Source: Takakia lepidozioides (lineage: Eukaryota > Streptophyta > Takakiopsida > Takakiales > Takakiaceae). From it: 64,000 nucleotides of DNA. A program made the position numbers and the translations under genes. Positions 1-10,837 of the stretch are shown piece after piece. Position 1 is the first letter of the stretch. Every line of letters starts with the position of its first letter. The notes under the pieces were generated by a model that was not told the origin of the DNA, made no database searches, and saw only the letters and a list, made by a program, of their open reading frames with translations. The stretch is from NCBI GenBank assembly GCA_030704615.1, contig CM060732.1, forward strand, positions 63,159,053 through 63,223,052, written 5' to 3'.

Positions 1-197
1 GGTGAATGACGGAGGCAGCCTAGCCTGATGACTTGCCTCCCCATGCTATGGATCCAACTCCACCTTTGCACCTCGTTTTTCAGGAACTTGTGCTGCTCCT
101 CGAGTCACAGCCGCAACAGACTCTACCTGCACTAGTGGTAGTGCTGCCCCGCAGATGAATCCCATGTCTCCCATATTTCCTCTTTCAGGAACAGGAG

Positions 198-1643
198 GTG
201 GACCCTCAGGCCTTTGAGCTGGTACCACATGGGCTGTGGCCATGGCAGCAAGCCTCTACTCTAGCTGTTGAAGCCGGTTGGCCATGCCATGGTCAACACC
301 CTGACCTCTACGTCCCTGGCCATGCTGAGCTTGCCCTTGGCCTGCACCTCGTGCCTGACCACCTCGGCCTCTCTGAGCTGCTCCACCTCGCCCCCAGCCA
401 CCATTGTTCTGTTGGAATTGGTCTAGCCGCAGCTCAGGATGCAAGTCATAACATTGGGCTTCTCCATGCCCATACTTGTCACAATGCCCACACTGCAACT
501 GTGTAGGCTATGCCTGTGCTGAATCTTTGCCTCCCTCTGGGCAATTCTTCTTGACATGGGGTCCTTCACATGTCCAATACACCACCTTTGCCCGTTGTTG
601 GCCTGCAAATGAAGGGAGAGACCCCTTCATCTGAGGTCTTCTTTGTCATTTCCTGGGCTTTGTCTGAGCCCCCTTGTTGCCTTGAGCACGTTGGGGTAGT
701 AGTTGGCTAGGAGCACCACTACCCCGTGGTGTCTCCTTAGCAAATCCTACCATGACCACTCGTTCCTCCACCATGTTGAGTTCTATTCGCTCTGCCAGCA
801 AAAATACATTTGTTAAGGTGGGTTGGGCCACTTGTAGGAGAGTTGCATCCCGCACCCTTCTCCTCAGTTCCTTGTCCAATATCCCATACCAAAATTGGAC
901 TGCCTGAGCTTCCGTAACCCCTTGGGTTACATTTATCAAGCGCCTCATCCGAGTAATAGCCTCCCTCAAGCTCTCAGTAGGCTTCCATTGGAACTCTTGC
1001 AAGATCCACAACTTCTGTGTCCTCACCCCTTGGTAGTTCCCTCTCAACTCTTCGAAGAACTCTACAATAGGGTTGAAGGCAGGCACGGGTACTGGTGCTG
1101 GTGCGGTAGTGGCTCGGGTGGACGTCGTAGCTGCGGTACCACTAGTCTCACTAGTCCCACCGCTGCTTGTTGAAGCTGCCGATGCAGTTGCAGGTGTAGC
1201 CACTGCCCTCGTGGCTCTAGTGCCCCCTCGTGATGGAGACATAGTCGGGTGACCAGTATATCCTCCACACCTCGATCTCAACCTCATGCCCCCGCCTAAA
1301 ACTCATGGTAATCATCCATGGGCGGCCCCTCAAGGTGTTGAAATAGCCCCTTCCATTCCATGAAAGATAAACAGTTCTGGATTGCGCATTTGCTGCAAGT
1401 CACACCAACTATCAAACTCTTGGATAAAATCGTCCAACTCAATGGTGCCCACTGCTCCAGAGTACCTACGTGGCCCCTTAGTAGTTCCATACATCTCCTC
1501 CATTGTATCCCACAACAATGGCAAGGAAACAACTTGCATCGTCGGCGTGAACCCTCCCTATTCAAAGTCTGAATCAGAACCTTCCTTGGAAGACACAGGA
1601 GGTGAAGGTGGCCTAAACCGCACACCTCGTCTCGTGTACCCAC
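198..1643 (-). pseudogene. Gag of gypsy copy A
   Basis: Gag is the structural protein of the element and packages its RNA. The longest open piece (1287-646) contains the retrotransposon gag core with the run VEFFEELRGNYQGV and a following helix rich in Arg and Leu. Upstream (1539-1330) lies the N-terminal segment. Downstream (498-256) is a CCHC zinc knuckle of the form C-x2-C-x4-H-x4-C (CGHCDKYGHGEAQC), followed by a Gly/Arg/Gln-rich tail. The pieces lie in different frames, so this copy is broken, but less so than copy B. An Ala/Thr/Ser-rich stretch precedes the gag core. Confidence 0.75.
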
Positions 1644-2103
1644 TAGTATCGTTAGTGCTCAAACCGGCACTCTTCCCAGCAACTAGTGGCACCTCCGTGT
1701 TGACAAACTGACACTCAACCGGTCATGAACATGTCCCTAATCCCCTTTCCACAAGGTAGCCGGGTAGAGAACCCGTTGCAGCTTATAGTTTGGAATACTA
1801 GGTTCCTAACACAGCCTGCACCTACATCCACCGCAAGCACTCCTATGGTTGGCTGGTCATCACCTCCAACCTCACCAGAGGAAAAACAATGATGGTCTGA
1901 CTGGTCATCACCCCAGCCTCACCATCGACAGCATGCTCTAGAACTGGTCGGTGATCAAATCCGGACCAATCACCTATAAAAGCAAGCGCCCACACAAAAC
2001 TAACATGGTGCACAATCAAGCATGTAGGTGTGGAGGGGATCCAAACACAAGAAATCAGAACGACAACTCCCCCACACTAAAAACAATTCCACGGTGTCGC
2101 GAA

Positions 2104-3281
2104 GCTTCCATCTTCAAGCTTGGAGGGCAAGCAAGAAAGATGGATTGGCTGATTTCTCTTATGGGGGGAGTAGTGCTTGTGTTGAGCATGTATTCAGCCA
2201 GCATGTATTCAGCCTGGCTGAATGCATGCTCTACACATGCAACCCCTTCACACAAGAGGTATCAGCCCCCTATCTTGGCTCCTTGGCTCCTTGTGCTCTC
2301 TAAAACAAGACCAAGCACCCTAGCGTTTGCCAAGCTCATGAAACCCTAAGGTCTATATTTCCAGCCACAAGACACTCCCCTTGTGATGCATGAGCTCCTC
2401 TTCCAAGCTCTGAAACCCTAGGTGCACATTCCATGGCCTTGCCGCACCTCTTAGCTCCTGTTCCAGCCATGTTCTTGCCATGGCAAGAGCCCTCTCAATG
2501 TTGAAGCTTGAGATTGAAACCGAATCTCAACATACTCCACCAAGTGCATTGATTTGCCCCAAAACCAAATCAGCCCTCTCGCTTGATTTTTTACTCTTCC
2601 ACACCATGGAAGCTCGTATTCCCAAGGCTAGTTCTCAGATTCGCTGCCTGAGCCACTATAACCTGCTCTTGTTCAGCCTCATATGCTCATGACTGATCCT
2701 CTTCCCACTCGTGCTCACCGCACACAATCTGAAACCATCAAGGTGCTCTGGAATTACCTACAGCACGGTGCATTCATCTCTGAAGCTGAAGATCGAATAC
2801 CAAGCCGGTTCACCTACTTGTACCCAACATCGCCTCCGCTTCTAAGAACCACGATCTTGATGATGCTCCTCGCATCCCAACCTAATTTCTCTCATTCTCA
2901 AGCAAAAACCACAAGTGCTACAACTAACTCGTATCTGGCACTAATAGATACGAGCTCATCTTTCTCGAGTGATAAAGAAGAAAAATACAAGCACACAAGC
3001 TCTCTCAAACTCACACACTTGCACATGAAAACATCACTCATATATTAAGTCGAGCCAAGTGCACCCCACGCCATGGGGAATCCACACTACGGCGCCATAG
3101 CTAGGCGTGGTGAGGCTCAACTCGAGAAAGATGAGCCTCCCCGCGCTTGCCGTGAAGATAACCACTCCAGGGCCTAAATCTGCCTTGACCCCTGGATTGA
3201 CACTTGGGCCAATCCCAAATGTCAATATGTAAAAACTAGCTATTTCCTAGCTAGTTTCATACTAGTGGTGAAATAACTTGA
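2104..3281 (-). repeat. LTR (with part of leader) of gypsy copy A
   Basis: This segment aligns with 16440-17498 at high identity. It reads as the 5' LTR of a minus-strand element beginning TGTCAAGTTATTT at 3281. The inner LTR boundary was not resolved because no clear primer-binding site is visible. Positions 2104-2205 are present in reverse-complement orientation relative to copy B (about 16335-16440). They form a palindromic junction around the words CATGTATTCAGCC and GGCTGAATGCATG. The plus-strand open frames at 2480-3048 lie inside this non-coding repeat and are not genes. Confidence 0.65.
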
Positions 3282-3653
3282 CATTCACTTTAGTGTATCG
3301 ATTTCAATTCTTCCCGCATTGGCCTCGACATAAGAGATGCACTTGGACACATAGGGGATTGCACCTGGACTAAGATGGCAGTAGACACTTGGGCCAACGA
3401 CACATGCTAACCTAGTTTAATTTTAATTAAAAAGTAGCCTATCTACCTACCACAAAGTATCCAAGAAAATGAACACTATACTTTGCATCTGCATGCACCC
3501 ACAAAATTTCTAAGCAATTCACAGTTGAATATGCTAGATTATATTAATGTTTTATTGGGGATCTTTATTTAATTTTTGGCTTACAAAACATGCTAATTTT
3601 TGGTTTGACCATGCACATAGGTTTCATATAGGGGAAATCCCTAAGTGGAGGGC
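3282..3653. other. AT-rich spacer, no gene seen
   Basis: This unique-looking AT-rich DNA lies between the gypsy LTR end and the CACTA-like terminus. No coding or structural feature is recognisable. Confidence 0.5.
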
Positions 3654-4634
3654 CACTACAGGAAATGGGGGGGGGGGGGGTTTAGCGACCCGCGACGTCG
3701 CCAGTGCCCCCTTTTGGCCCGGGCGTCGCATCTGAAATGTTGCGAAAAATCAACGTCGGGGAGCCGCAAAGTGCCGCCGGGGCGACTTACGACGTCTGAA
3801 AAAAAAAAAAAAAAAAAAAAACCTTTTCTGCGATACCGCATTAGTGATGTCCAGGGGTCGCAAAGTGCGACGTCGCAGTTTAGGGGGTTACATTTGAATT
3901 TATGTAGGAAAATTTGAATTTGAATTTCAAAAACTACTTGACCATTAACTCTGATTTTGTCCAATGGCAATTCGTACACCGTTCTACATATATTAGGCAG
4001 CGTATTTGAACCTAGGACCTCCACTTTATAACATTTCTAAGACACTACATACTAACATCTACGATACATTCTATATATCACAAAAGTAGTCTAAGTATAT
4101 ATATACAAATCAAGATTTCTTCCAAGTATCTTCTAAAGGGGTTTTCTTGTGACGCCGGGGAGTTGCAACCTCCGCAGCCTTAGTGCCTATCCCCAACCCT
4201 AGCCCCTAACGTCGTTTTGCTGACGCACTAAGCTGGCTACGACACCCTAAGCTTGCTGCGACTCCGCGGGGGGGGGTGTCGCAATGCCAAAATAAAATAG
4301 AAAGGAGAGGCTAGGGCAGCGCTGCCTCAACAACTATTGCCACAGCGCCCCAGCTGCTCGCCCCTAAGCAGTTGACATCACAGCGCTGGACGCCCAAGCT
4401 ACTGTTGCTCCAGCAGCTGGCGTCGCAGCGTCTTGCACCCCAGCGCGGGACACCCCCAGCGACGCCGGGGGTCGCAATGTTTTTAATTTTTTAATTTTTT
4501 TAATGGGGGGGGTGGGTGGTTGGGGGGGGGGGCTTGGACCCACGGTGGGGCGTCGCTGGGGATGCCCGACACTAGGGCCCAAAAATCTAGGAACGCCCGA
4601 CACGAGAGGTCTTCCCTGCGAAAAGAAATGAGAT

Positions 4635-4671
<37 letters not shown>

Positions 4672-4712
4672 CCATTGTTCCCTCTATCATTTCTCCCCGC
4701 TAGTAGTTTGTT
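3654..4712. mobile_element. CACTA-like (En/Spm-type) non-autonomous DNA transposon fragment
   Basis: The left end reads CACTACAGGAAATGG at 3654, the form of CACTA superfamily terminal inverted repeats. It is followed by a G-run and a GC-rich subterminal region full of short reiterated words such as GCGACGTCGC, GTCGCAAAGTGC and GACGCCGGGG (3690-4550). Such subterminal arrays are the transposase-binding regions of CACTA elements. A candidate right end is the degenerate inverse word around 4693-4712 (ATTTCTCCCCGCTAGTAGT), but no 3-bp target duplication can be matched, so the right limit is uncertain. No transposase is encoded. Homopolymers occur at 3667-3680 (G), 3799-3820 (A) and 4636-4671 (T). 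Confidence 0.5.
4636..4671. repeat. poly-T tract (36 bp)
   Basis: This is an uninterrupted run of T within the CACTA-like region. Its exact length is likely to be unreliable in any assembly. Confidence 0.95.
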
Positions 4713-5031
4713 GTGAGGGTAGCAAGTGGCTTTTCTTTCCGCACTTGTTGTTAGGTATTAGCTGTTTTCTGGTATATGGTGTTTGTTGTGTTTTCGCTGG
4801 TGTTGTCGCGATGGAGGTTGGCAGTGAGCATGTGGCTTGTCGAAGTGCGAAGTGACAGTGTGGGGAACCATGTGCATTTGATTTAGATTTTTTTTCTCCC
4901 TTAGGAATGTGTAGGGATTGAAGGTTCGGGGGGTGATTCTTCCTTGGAAGGAGTGTTTGGAATATGTTAAATGAAGACACTGGACGATATCATATCAAGA
5001 AAACCGGACAGTCAATGCAGGTGGTCATCGT

Positions 5032-6167
5032 ATGAGTCGACCTACTGATGAATGGGCTTGTAAAACTTTTGGTGAGTGGCGCTCTAAGGATGGGTACGAT
5101 ACAAGCATTTCGGTCGAAGATATGTCGGAACAAGTGGACCTACATGAATTTGTTGATATGATATCTGTGTTCATCCTCGAGGTTAACAAACTGGACGACA
5201 CTATGTACCCGCTTAAAACTTTGCAGTCATTAATGCGAGGTCTCGGAAGATTAATCCACGCCAGGTGCAATTTGAGGTGCATTCAATCTAGCAAGTCGGA
5301 GAAGTTTAATATTTTTACTGATCTTCATTACTATAGGGCCAAAGTTGCGGGGAGATGAAGCTGTGATGTGGTCTTTTGCTTCTGGTCTTGGTAAAGATAT
5401 TAAGAACTCTGACTACCTCATTTTGGATGAAGAGGAATTGGTGCTTGATCAACCGATGTGCCAGTGTGATTCGCCGAACGGCTTGAACTTTAGGTTCGTG
5501 TGGTACTGTACGCGCAACCTTTTTATAAGAGCTACTTCTGAAATGCGTACAACAATGATGCAAGATTTTGCGATTGTGGACACTAGCATGGGAAGGGTGC
5601 TCCGTTATACACTTGGAATTTCTCATACTACGAAGGTGGATGTGACACGGTGCGAGGTACAAGATCTTCGGAAGCCTATTTAGTGTCCTGTGGCCGATGT
5701 TATAGAAACATTTGAAATATTGATTGCTCGATGACCTGTATTTGGTGTGGGCCTCATCCACCTTTCTTGACTCATTTGATAAAGTGGAAAGTGAATCTTG
5801 TATGGTTTTTGAAAGGTTATGTTGGTTGCAATACGCTGAGTGGTATGACTAAGAAGATGACGACATAAATCCGTGGCTTGGCGAACAAAGTTCTTACAAA
5901 CAAGTCTACTAGGTCTACATGGATCATTCGCATGCAAGGGGTTTATTCCTTCAAGGATTGGGATGGGATGGTCACCAAGATGAAGAAAGCTATGAGAAAT
6001 ATTCTCGGATTGACAAAATGCTACATCACAGGGATGTACAGAGAATAATATCTGGGGATAAATTGGATGGAAAGCACTTGACATTTGTGGAGGCTCTTGA
6101 GGATGAGGCTCGTAAGTACGCATTTGATCTAGCAAGGTGGTTAGTCGGTCCTCCACAGACTCGGTAG
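5032..6167 (+). pseudogene. Crypton-like / DUF3504 tyrosine recombinase, decayed
   Basis: Broken reading frames on the plus strand follow the layout of the DUF3504 (KIAA1958/ZMYM-like) family, which derives from Crypton transposons. Piece 1 (5032-5345) has the N-terminal helical part with FILEVNKLDDTMYP, TLQSLMRGLGRL, then FNIFTDLHYYRAK. After a frameshift, piece 2 (about 5333-5683) carries GLGKDIKNSDYLILDEEEL, the family's segment ahead of the catalytic domain, then WYCTRNLFIRATSEMRT. Piece 3 (about 5820-5930, one in-frame stop) holds NTLSGMTKKMT and TNKSTRST, matching the box with the catalytic Arg (usual form TNHSLRAT; the His is Lys here). Piece 4 (5919-6167) holds GHQDEESYEKY, the C-terminal Gly-His and nucleophile-Tyr region (Tyr codon about 6000-6002). 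At least two frameshifts and several stops show it is dead. The assignment is from remembered family motifs. Confidence 0.6.
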
Positions 6168-7143
6168 ATTCTTGGCGACACATCAAATAGTTTTTGGTAG
6201 TTGTGCCTCCTTCTGCAAGTGTTAGTAATGCCATAGTGCAAGTTGCTCACAAGGGGGACGAGGAGAATTACTATGAAATGTCAGATGAAATATTCATGTA
6301 GGCCGAGCAAGATCTTATTCGACATACTTTTGCTATGTCATGCCACTTCCATGCGTCGTCTTCTAAAGGCCACAACTTCAATAATATTCACTTTTAATCT
6401 CAATGCTGATGTTGTTGAAGCGGCTATTTTACTTCGAGCTGCACTTGCGAGCAAGGCACCTACGTAGGAAGGCACCTGCGCAGGATTGATTCAGTTTCGG
6501 TGAATTCAAGTTTTAGAGATTCTGCATATTGCAGCTACAATTGTACATATTCTTTTGCAGCACATTATTTCACTGATTATTTGCGAGAAATTGCTATTCT
6601 CCTATAAAGTGTAAACGACAAACTCTGCCATGATCAATTTCGATCGATCTAAGTAAACTTTGCTTCAACTCACCGGAGTTGCATTTTTGTGGGAACTTTG
6701 AGTTGAAATGCACTAGAAAGATGATAAAAAGAAATGGGAGTAGTCGAAGAAAAGATCTTGGAGACAAGGATAAGGAAATGTCGGAGGTGTGCATTACATG
6801 TGCACTGTGTATTATATACATATTTGTAATGCCCTTGTACATGTGGCTATTATGTTGTATAACGAACAGATATTAATGAAGAGCAATCAGCCCCATTTCT
6901 TTACCTATTTGCTTTTTGCTATGTGTTTCTCCTAGCTAGCGTGCATATGTGGTATGTCGTGCGCATACATATCGCTACACAACTACATCGTTGTCCAAAA
7001 ACACACAACACATGTGCACGCCACACACTAGTATACCATCTAGTCCACACTAGTCCAGCCACTAGTCCAACCACTAGGCTACAACTAGTCAGTCACTAGG
7101 TTGCCACTATGCTACCCACTATGGTAGTCACTAGTCCACACAA
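6168..7143. other. Non-coding spacer with CACTAG-rich segment
   Basis: No gene is recognisable. From about 7020 to 7140 the words CACTAG/CTAGTC recur roughly every 10-15 bases. This lies just beyond the purine-rich tract of the gypsy element and is where its 3' LTR should begin. The sequence does not match the 5' LTR at 17498. Confidence 0.5.
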
Positions 7144-7411
7144 TCGCCCCCCTAGCTGGTGCTTAGGTCTCTCTAAGTCCAGGTAGCCACAAGATGTGAT
7201 AGTGACCATAGCCTCACTAAGTCCTCCACCACTGTCCCTACTACACTCAAATTCGATAGATCAAGAGGCCGGGTGCAAGAGTTGCCCCATCGTTAGTCGT
7301 CGTCTTGCAACCTGTGAACTTGAGTCTGGGATCTCGTGTATTGACTCCTATGAGCTTGGCCTCCCATGTCTTGTTAGCTGCCTCTAGTCATGTCCATTGC
7401 CACTATCCCAA

Positions 7412-7543
7412 GCAGTGTGGACATAACCAATCTCCATCAGGAACCCTCTTAAGAGGTGGTGTCAAGCATCCCATATGCTAACCTCTTGAGCATCGATCAC
7501 ACACCAACATGGTGGCTGCCCCTTTGGTAGACCCACAGAGCAT
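7412..7543 (-). pseudogene. PHD finger at the C-terminus of the gypsy polyprotein
   Basis: Reading the minus strand gives CGSTKGAATMLVCDRC, then SRG, a stop, HMGC, LTPPLKRVP and DGDWLCPHC. This is the C4HC3 PHD pattern: metal-binding Cys pairs, Trp/Tyr-His-x2-Cys, Leu-x-Pro-Pro-Leu, and Trp-x-Cys-Pro-x-Cys at the end. The only break in this stretch is TAG at 7480-7478, where the family has Trp (TGG), a single G-to-A change. The first Cys of the first pair appears lost (HALCG where C-x2-C is expected). PHD fingers read histone H3 tails, so the inferred role is targeting of the integrase to marked chromatin, in the place where chromoviruses have a chromodomain. Confidence 0.7.
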
Positions 7544-7548
7544 GCACC

Positions 7549-8061
7549 TCAAACCTGCAGGTACCACTGCCAAGTTTGGGTCAACTCTGCCATCGACATT
7601 GGAAGGTGATATGGCGCACAATTACGAACATGGTCTTTCCAAATCAAGCCATCCCGACCCTCCAAGATCAGGACTCCTGAGGGCAACACCTCTCGAACCC
7701 TCAGAATAACACGCACTGCAAAGACATCCAGGGTCGTAGGAGCAGTATGCTGCAAATAAACATAGTCACCCGGGCTAAATCGCCGAACCCCAGGACGATA
7801 TCCTCCACCACGTATAGTGGCATACCTCAACGTATCACGATGCTGTGCAATGGCAAGGTTATCAAAAGCCATGGGCTTGACTTTCTTGAACAACTCTGCA
7901 CGTTGATCACATGCACGTACCCACACGTCCGGATCGTCAAGGTTAAGGACTTGAGCAGTGTCCTTACGAATGGCTGTAGGGAAATCCGGCTCTCGGCTAA
8001 AGAGAAGGAAATATGGTGAGAAGGAGGCAAGTGATGCTTGCTTGCTGAACCTGTAGCCCAT
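7549..8061 (-). pseudogene. Gypsy integrase C-terminal region
   Basis: An open stretch of about 170 codons continues the integrase. It contains FLLFSREPDFPTAI, the usual sequence after the integrase core, and then GDYVYLQHTAPTTLDVFA, RVREVLPSGVLILEGRDG and VRNCAPYHLP, a small beta-rich domain like those C-terminal to integrase cores that contact DNA. It is separated from the integrase core by a frameshift or stop near 8062-8068, and the PHD finger follows within a few bases in another frame. Confidence 0.7.
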
Positions 8062-8067
8062 CGCTAA

Positions 8068-8823
8068 TCAAGGCACCAGAAGATCCCAATCTCCTAGGTG
8101 TCCCTTCTGTAAGCCATACTTGCGCAAACCCCTCTTCACCGTCTGAACAACTCTCTCTGCCAAGCCATCGGCCTCAGGATGATCCCGAGAAGTGGTGCGG
8201 TGGTCTATCAAGGCTTTATCACACAAAGCCTGAAACTCCCCTAAGAACTCTCTCCCTTGGTCCGTGAGTACCTCAGCTGGAGCACCGAATCGGCTAAGCA
8301 CACGATCTAAGAATGCAAACGCAGCCCCCTCACTAGCCTTGTCAGGCAATGGAACCAATTCAATCCACTTGGAGAAGTGCTCCACCATCACCAACACATA
8401 TCTGTGGTGGCACAAAGTCAGTGGCAACGGTCCTGCGAAGCCAAGACTCCACCTGTAGCCCAACCCCATGATTGGTAAATGATGCAATTGTGGTGTAGGG
8501 GCATTGAATGAAGCACGCACCGTGTCACACACCATGCACCTTGCCACGAATTGTTGCACCTCTATATGCATACCACGCCACCAATACTGCCCCTGCAGTA
8601 AACTGTGAGTGCGTCGCACTCCAAAATGCCCCAACTCCTCATGGGCATGCCACACTAACCGTGCACGCTGTTGTGGGTGAGGTACGATCCTCACCCGACC
8701 ATCCTCCCACACTCGAAGCAGATGTATCCCCTCCCACTTGAACCTCTTGGCTCGTTGTAGGATCCGATCCCTCTCCTTGGCAGTCACAATGGCTGCCGTG
8801 TCTCCAGTACGGAGGTAGTCCAA
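8068..8823 (-). pseudogene. Gypsy integrase core (first catalytic Asp lost)
   Basis: Integrase inserts the element's cDNA into the genome. The HHCC zinc domain is complete: HAHEELGHFGVRRTH followed by ARCMVCD. The catalytic core shows WSLGFAGPLP where the family has W-x-x-D-x-x-G-P, so the first acidic residue of the D,D-35-E triad is Gly (codon GGC for GAC). The second Asp is present in VLTDQGREF and the Glu in HPEADGLAERVVQ. The frame is open for 251 codons, which makes the loss of the first Asp notable, but the rest of the element is broken as well. Confidence 0.85.
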
Positions 8824-9039
8824 TACAGCCGAATCCTCATGTATATCTCGGGTACTACCTGGCTCATGTATATCTCGGGTCCTTAGACACTCTGTCTACA
8901 GTCATCCCTGGTGTAGGCCCAATCTGGCCCTCCGCTCCCAAGATACACAGAAATGCAGATGCATGCCATCCCGACACCATTTCCTCATCCGTCTCACCAT
9001 GCCACCGCGTTCCAGTGTCATCCTGCTAGCTCGTGCATG

Positions 9040-9330
9040 GATTGCAACTCAATCCATCCGCATCCCAATTGACCAAACCCGGTCGATGCATAACCTGAAA
9101 GTCATACTCCTGGAGTATGAGTGCCCACCGTGCAAGCTTCCCCGTAAGCTTGTCTGACTCCATCAACCACTTGAGTGGCTAGTAATCCGTGACAAGGGTG
9201 AAGAGATTGTCGTATAGATAACACCTGAAGTGTGCCACGGCCCACACTGCAGTTAAGCACTCTCCCTCATATGAGCTGTACTTAGCCTCTGCAACGTTAT
9301 TCGAGCGGCTAGCATAAGCTACTACGAATT
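9040..9330 (-). pseudogene. Gypsy RNase H domain with in-frame stop
   Basis: The minus-strand translation gives AKYSSYEGECLTAVWAV, HFRCYLYDNLFTLVTDY, a TAG stop at 9181-9179, then PLKWLMESDKLTGKLARW, ALILQEYDFQVMHRPG and NWDADGLS. This is the classic gypsy RNase H block, where the usual reading at the stop is TDHQPLKW. Both His-to-Tyr (CAC to TAC) and Gln-to-stop (CAG to TAG) are C-to-T changes, consistent with decay of methylated cytosines. The domain would degrade the RNA strand during reverse transcription. Confidence 0.75.
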
Positions 9331-9399
9331 ATATTCCCTCATCATCCACCTGTGTGAGCACCGCTCCAAGCCCCAGCATGCTCCAATCCGTATGCAGCT

Positions 9400-10280
9400 A
9401 AAAGGGACGCCCCTGACAAGTCGTCTCAGGATAGGCGCCGAGGTCAACCTCACCTTGAGCTCTTAAAAAGCTCATTTCTGCTCATCTTCCCACTAGTGCC
9501 ACTCCTGGTCCTCCTTGGTCAGCTTGGTTAGAGCCTTTGCAATGGCACTAAATCCTTTGATAAACCGTCTATAATAGTTTGCCAACCCCATGAAAGCTCA
9601 AACTCGGCTCACATCCGTGGGGCGTGGAATTTGTGCAATGGCCTCTACCTTAGTCTGCTATACCCCCAATCCTCCAGGATATATCATGTGACCTAGATAC
9701 TCAATTTGGTTGTGGAAAAACTTGCACTTCCCTGGATGCAACTTCAATCCGTGCACTCTCAAGTGCTCCAATACCACCTGAAGGTGTCTCTCATGCTCCT
9801 CCACCGTAGCACTAAAGATGATGATGCCATCTATGTAGCACCGAGCAAAGTCCAACCCTGCTAGAATCATATCCACGACTCTCTGAAACTTTGCAGGAGC
9901 ATTCTTAAGCCCAAATGGTAAGAACCGCCACTGATATAGGCAATCCTTGCCGTGCTATGATCCCCCAGAATGCCGTCTTGCTTGTCCGCCTCCTTGATCG
10001 ACAACTGGTGATATCCGGATCGTAAGTCCAAAGTGTTAAAGACCTTAGCATGTCCGATGGCATCAAAGATCTCCTCTGGTGTTGGCAGGACATACTTATC
10101 GGACTTGGTCTGATGATTTACAGGCCGGTAATCACCGCACATACGTCTCTCCGTCCAATTGCCATAGACATCCTTCTTGGCTGGCATCACTGTGGCTGAA
10201 GCATACTCTCCACCAGAGAGCTCCACCAAACCAGCCTCCCAGAGATCTTGAGTCCTCATCTGAATCAAAGACCTCTCCAT
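9400..10280 (-). pseudogene. Gypsy reverse transcriptase (YIDD changed to YIDG)
   Basis: RT copies the element's RNA into DNA. From 10280 downward come MERSLIQMRTQDLWEAGLVE, SATVMPAKKD, RRMCGDYRPVNHQT, YVLPTPEEIFDAIGHAKVF and TLDLRSGYHQLSI. After a frameshift near 9880-9960 comes the palm with CYIDGIIIFS (about 9850-9820) and HLQVVLEHLRVHGLKLHPGK. The catalytic box should be Y-x-D-D; here the second Asp is Gly (GGC for GAC). The thumb and connection (RV, stop, AFMGLANYYRRFIKGF; about 9620-9560) follow with several stops. Upstream, 10281-10590 is a decayed linker. Confidence 0.85.
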
Positions 10281-10837
10281 GTCACTGTATCTATAGGGTC
10301 TCTCAAAAGATTGGCGTGTCAGTGGCCAACTCCAATACGATCTCTTGACCCTTCAGTGCTCCCAAGTCCTTCAAACTGAAGGCAAAGCAATTCCTGTAAG
10401 CCCTCAGGAACCGCTGTATACGTCGTCTCTCTCCTCCGGTGACAATGGGTCCAATGTCAGGCTCCCAATTGTCCTCCGTAACTGCAACCTTAAGTCCAGG
10501 GCTTAGAGGTAGAGGACAAGTCCAGTGGTTGCTATTGCAACCTCTTGAGCAGTACTCCCTTCCTGCTCAGTCAATGACAAGGCCTCATCCTACCCCATCA
10601 TCTCATCCTCGAGGACTTCCTCAACCCGAGAAAAATCCCTAACCTCATCCATCACCGCCACCTTGGCTGCCAACTCCCTCTGAACCTCGAGCACCTCCCA
10701 CGTGTGCCATGGATGCCTGCACCCCGTGGTCCTCTCATGCTCGCCCCTACTCGTTGCCTGTACCGTCGCGGTAGGCAGGGAGACAGTCGAGGGAAGTGTA
10801 CTCCGCACTTTGCGTTGCTCAGCCATAGCCAAGCTGA

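Larger units (their letters stand above)
1..3281 (-). mobile_element. Ty3/gypsy retrotransposon copy A (truncated by window edge): LTR/leader plus gag
   Basis: This is the right-hand part of a minus-strand gypsy element whose body runs off the left edge. It is collinear with a second copy at about 12700-17498: the gag segment matches almost base for base, as do the leader and the LTR end. Both copies end at the same bases (...AATAACTTGACA at 3281 and 17498), after which they diverge completely. That break defines the outer LTR end, which on the minus strand starts TGTCAAG. A TATA-like run sits on the minus strand near 3045. Compared with the other copy, about 1.5 kb of leader is absent here and a short block at about 2104-2205 is inverted. 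Confidence 0.8.

Noticed and set aside
2480-3048. Plus-strand open frames in the gypsy LTR
   Set aside because: They lie within sequence repeated at 16450-17300 as LTR, have no family similarity and are not conserved between the two copies.
5680-6234. Minus-strand open frame over the Crypton-like relic
   Set aside because: It is antisense to pieces with recognisable tyrosine-recombinase motifs and shows no family features.
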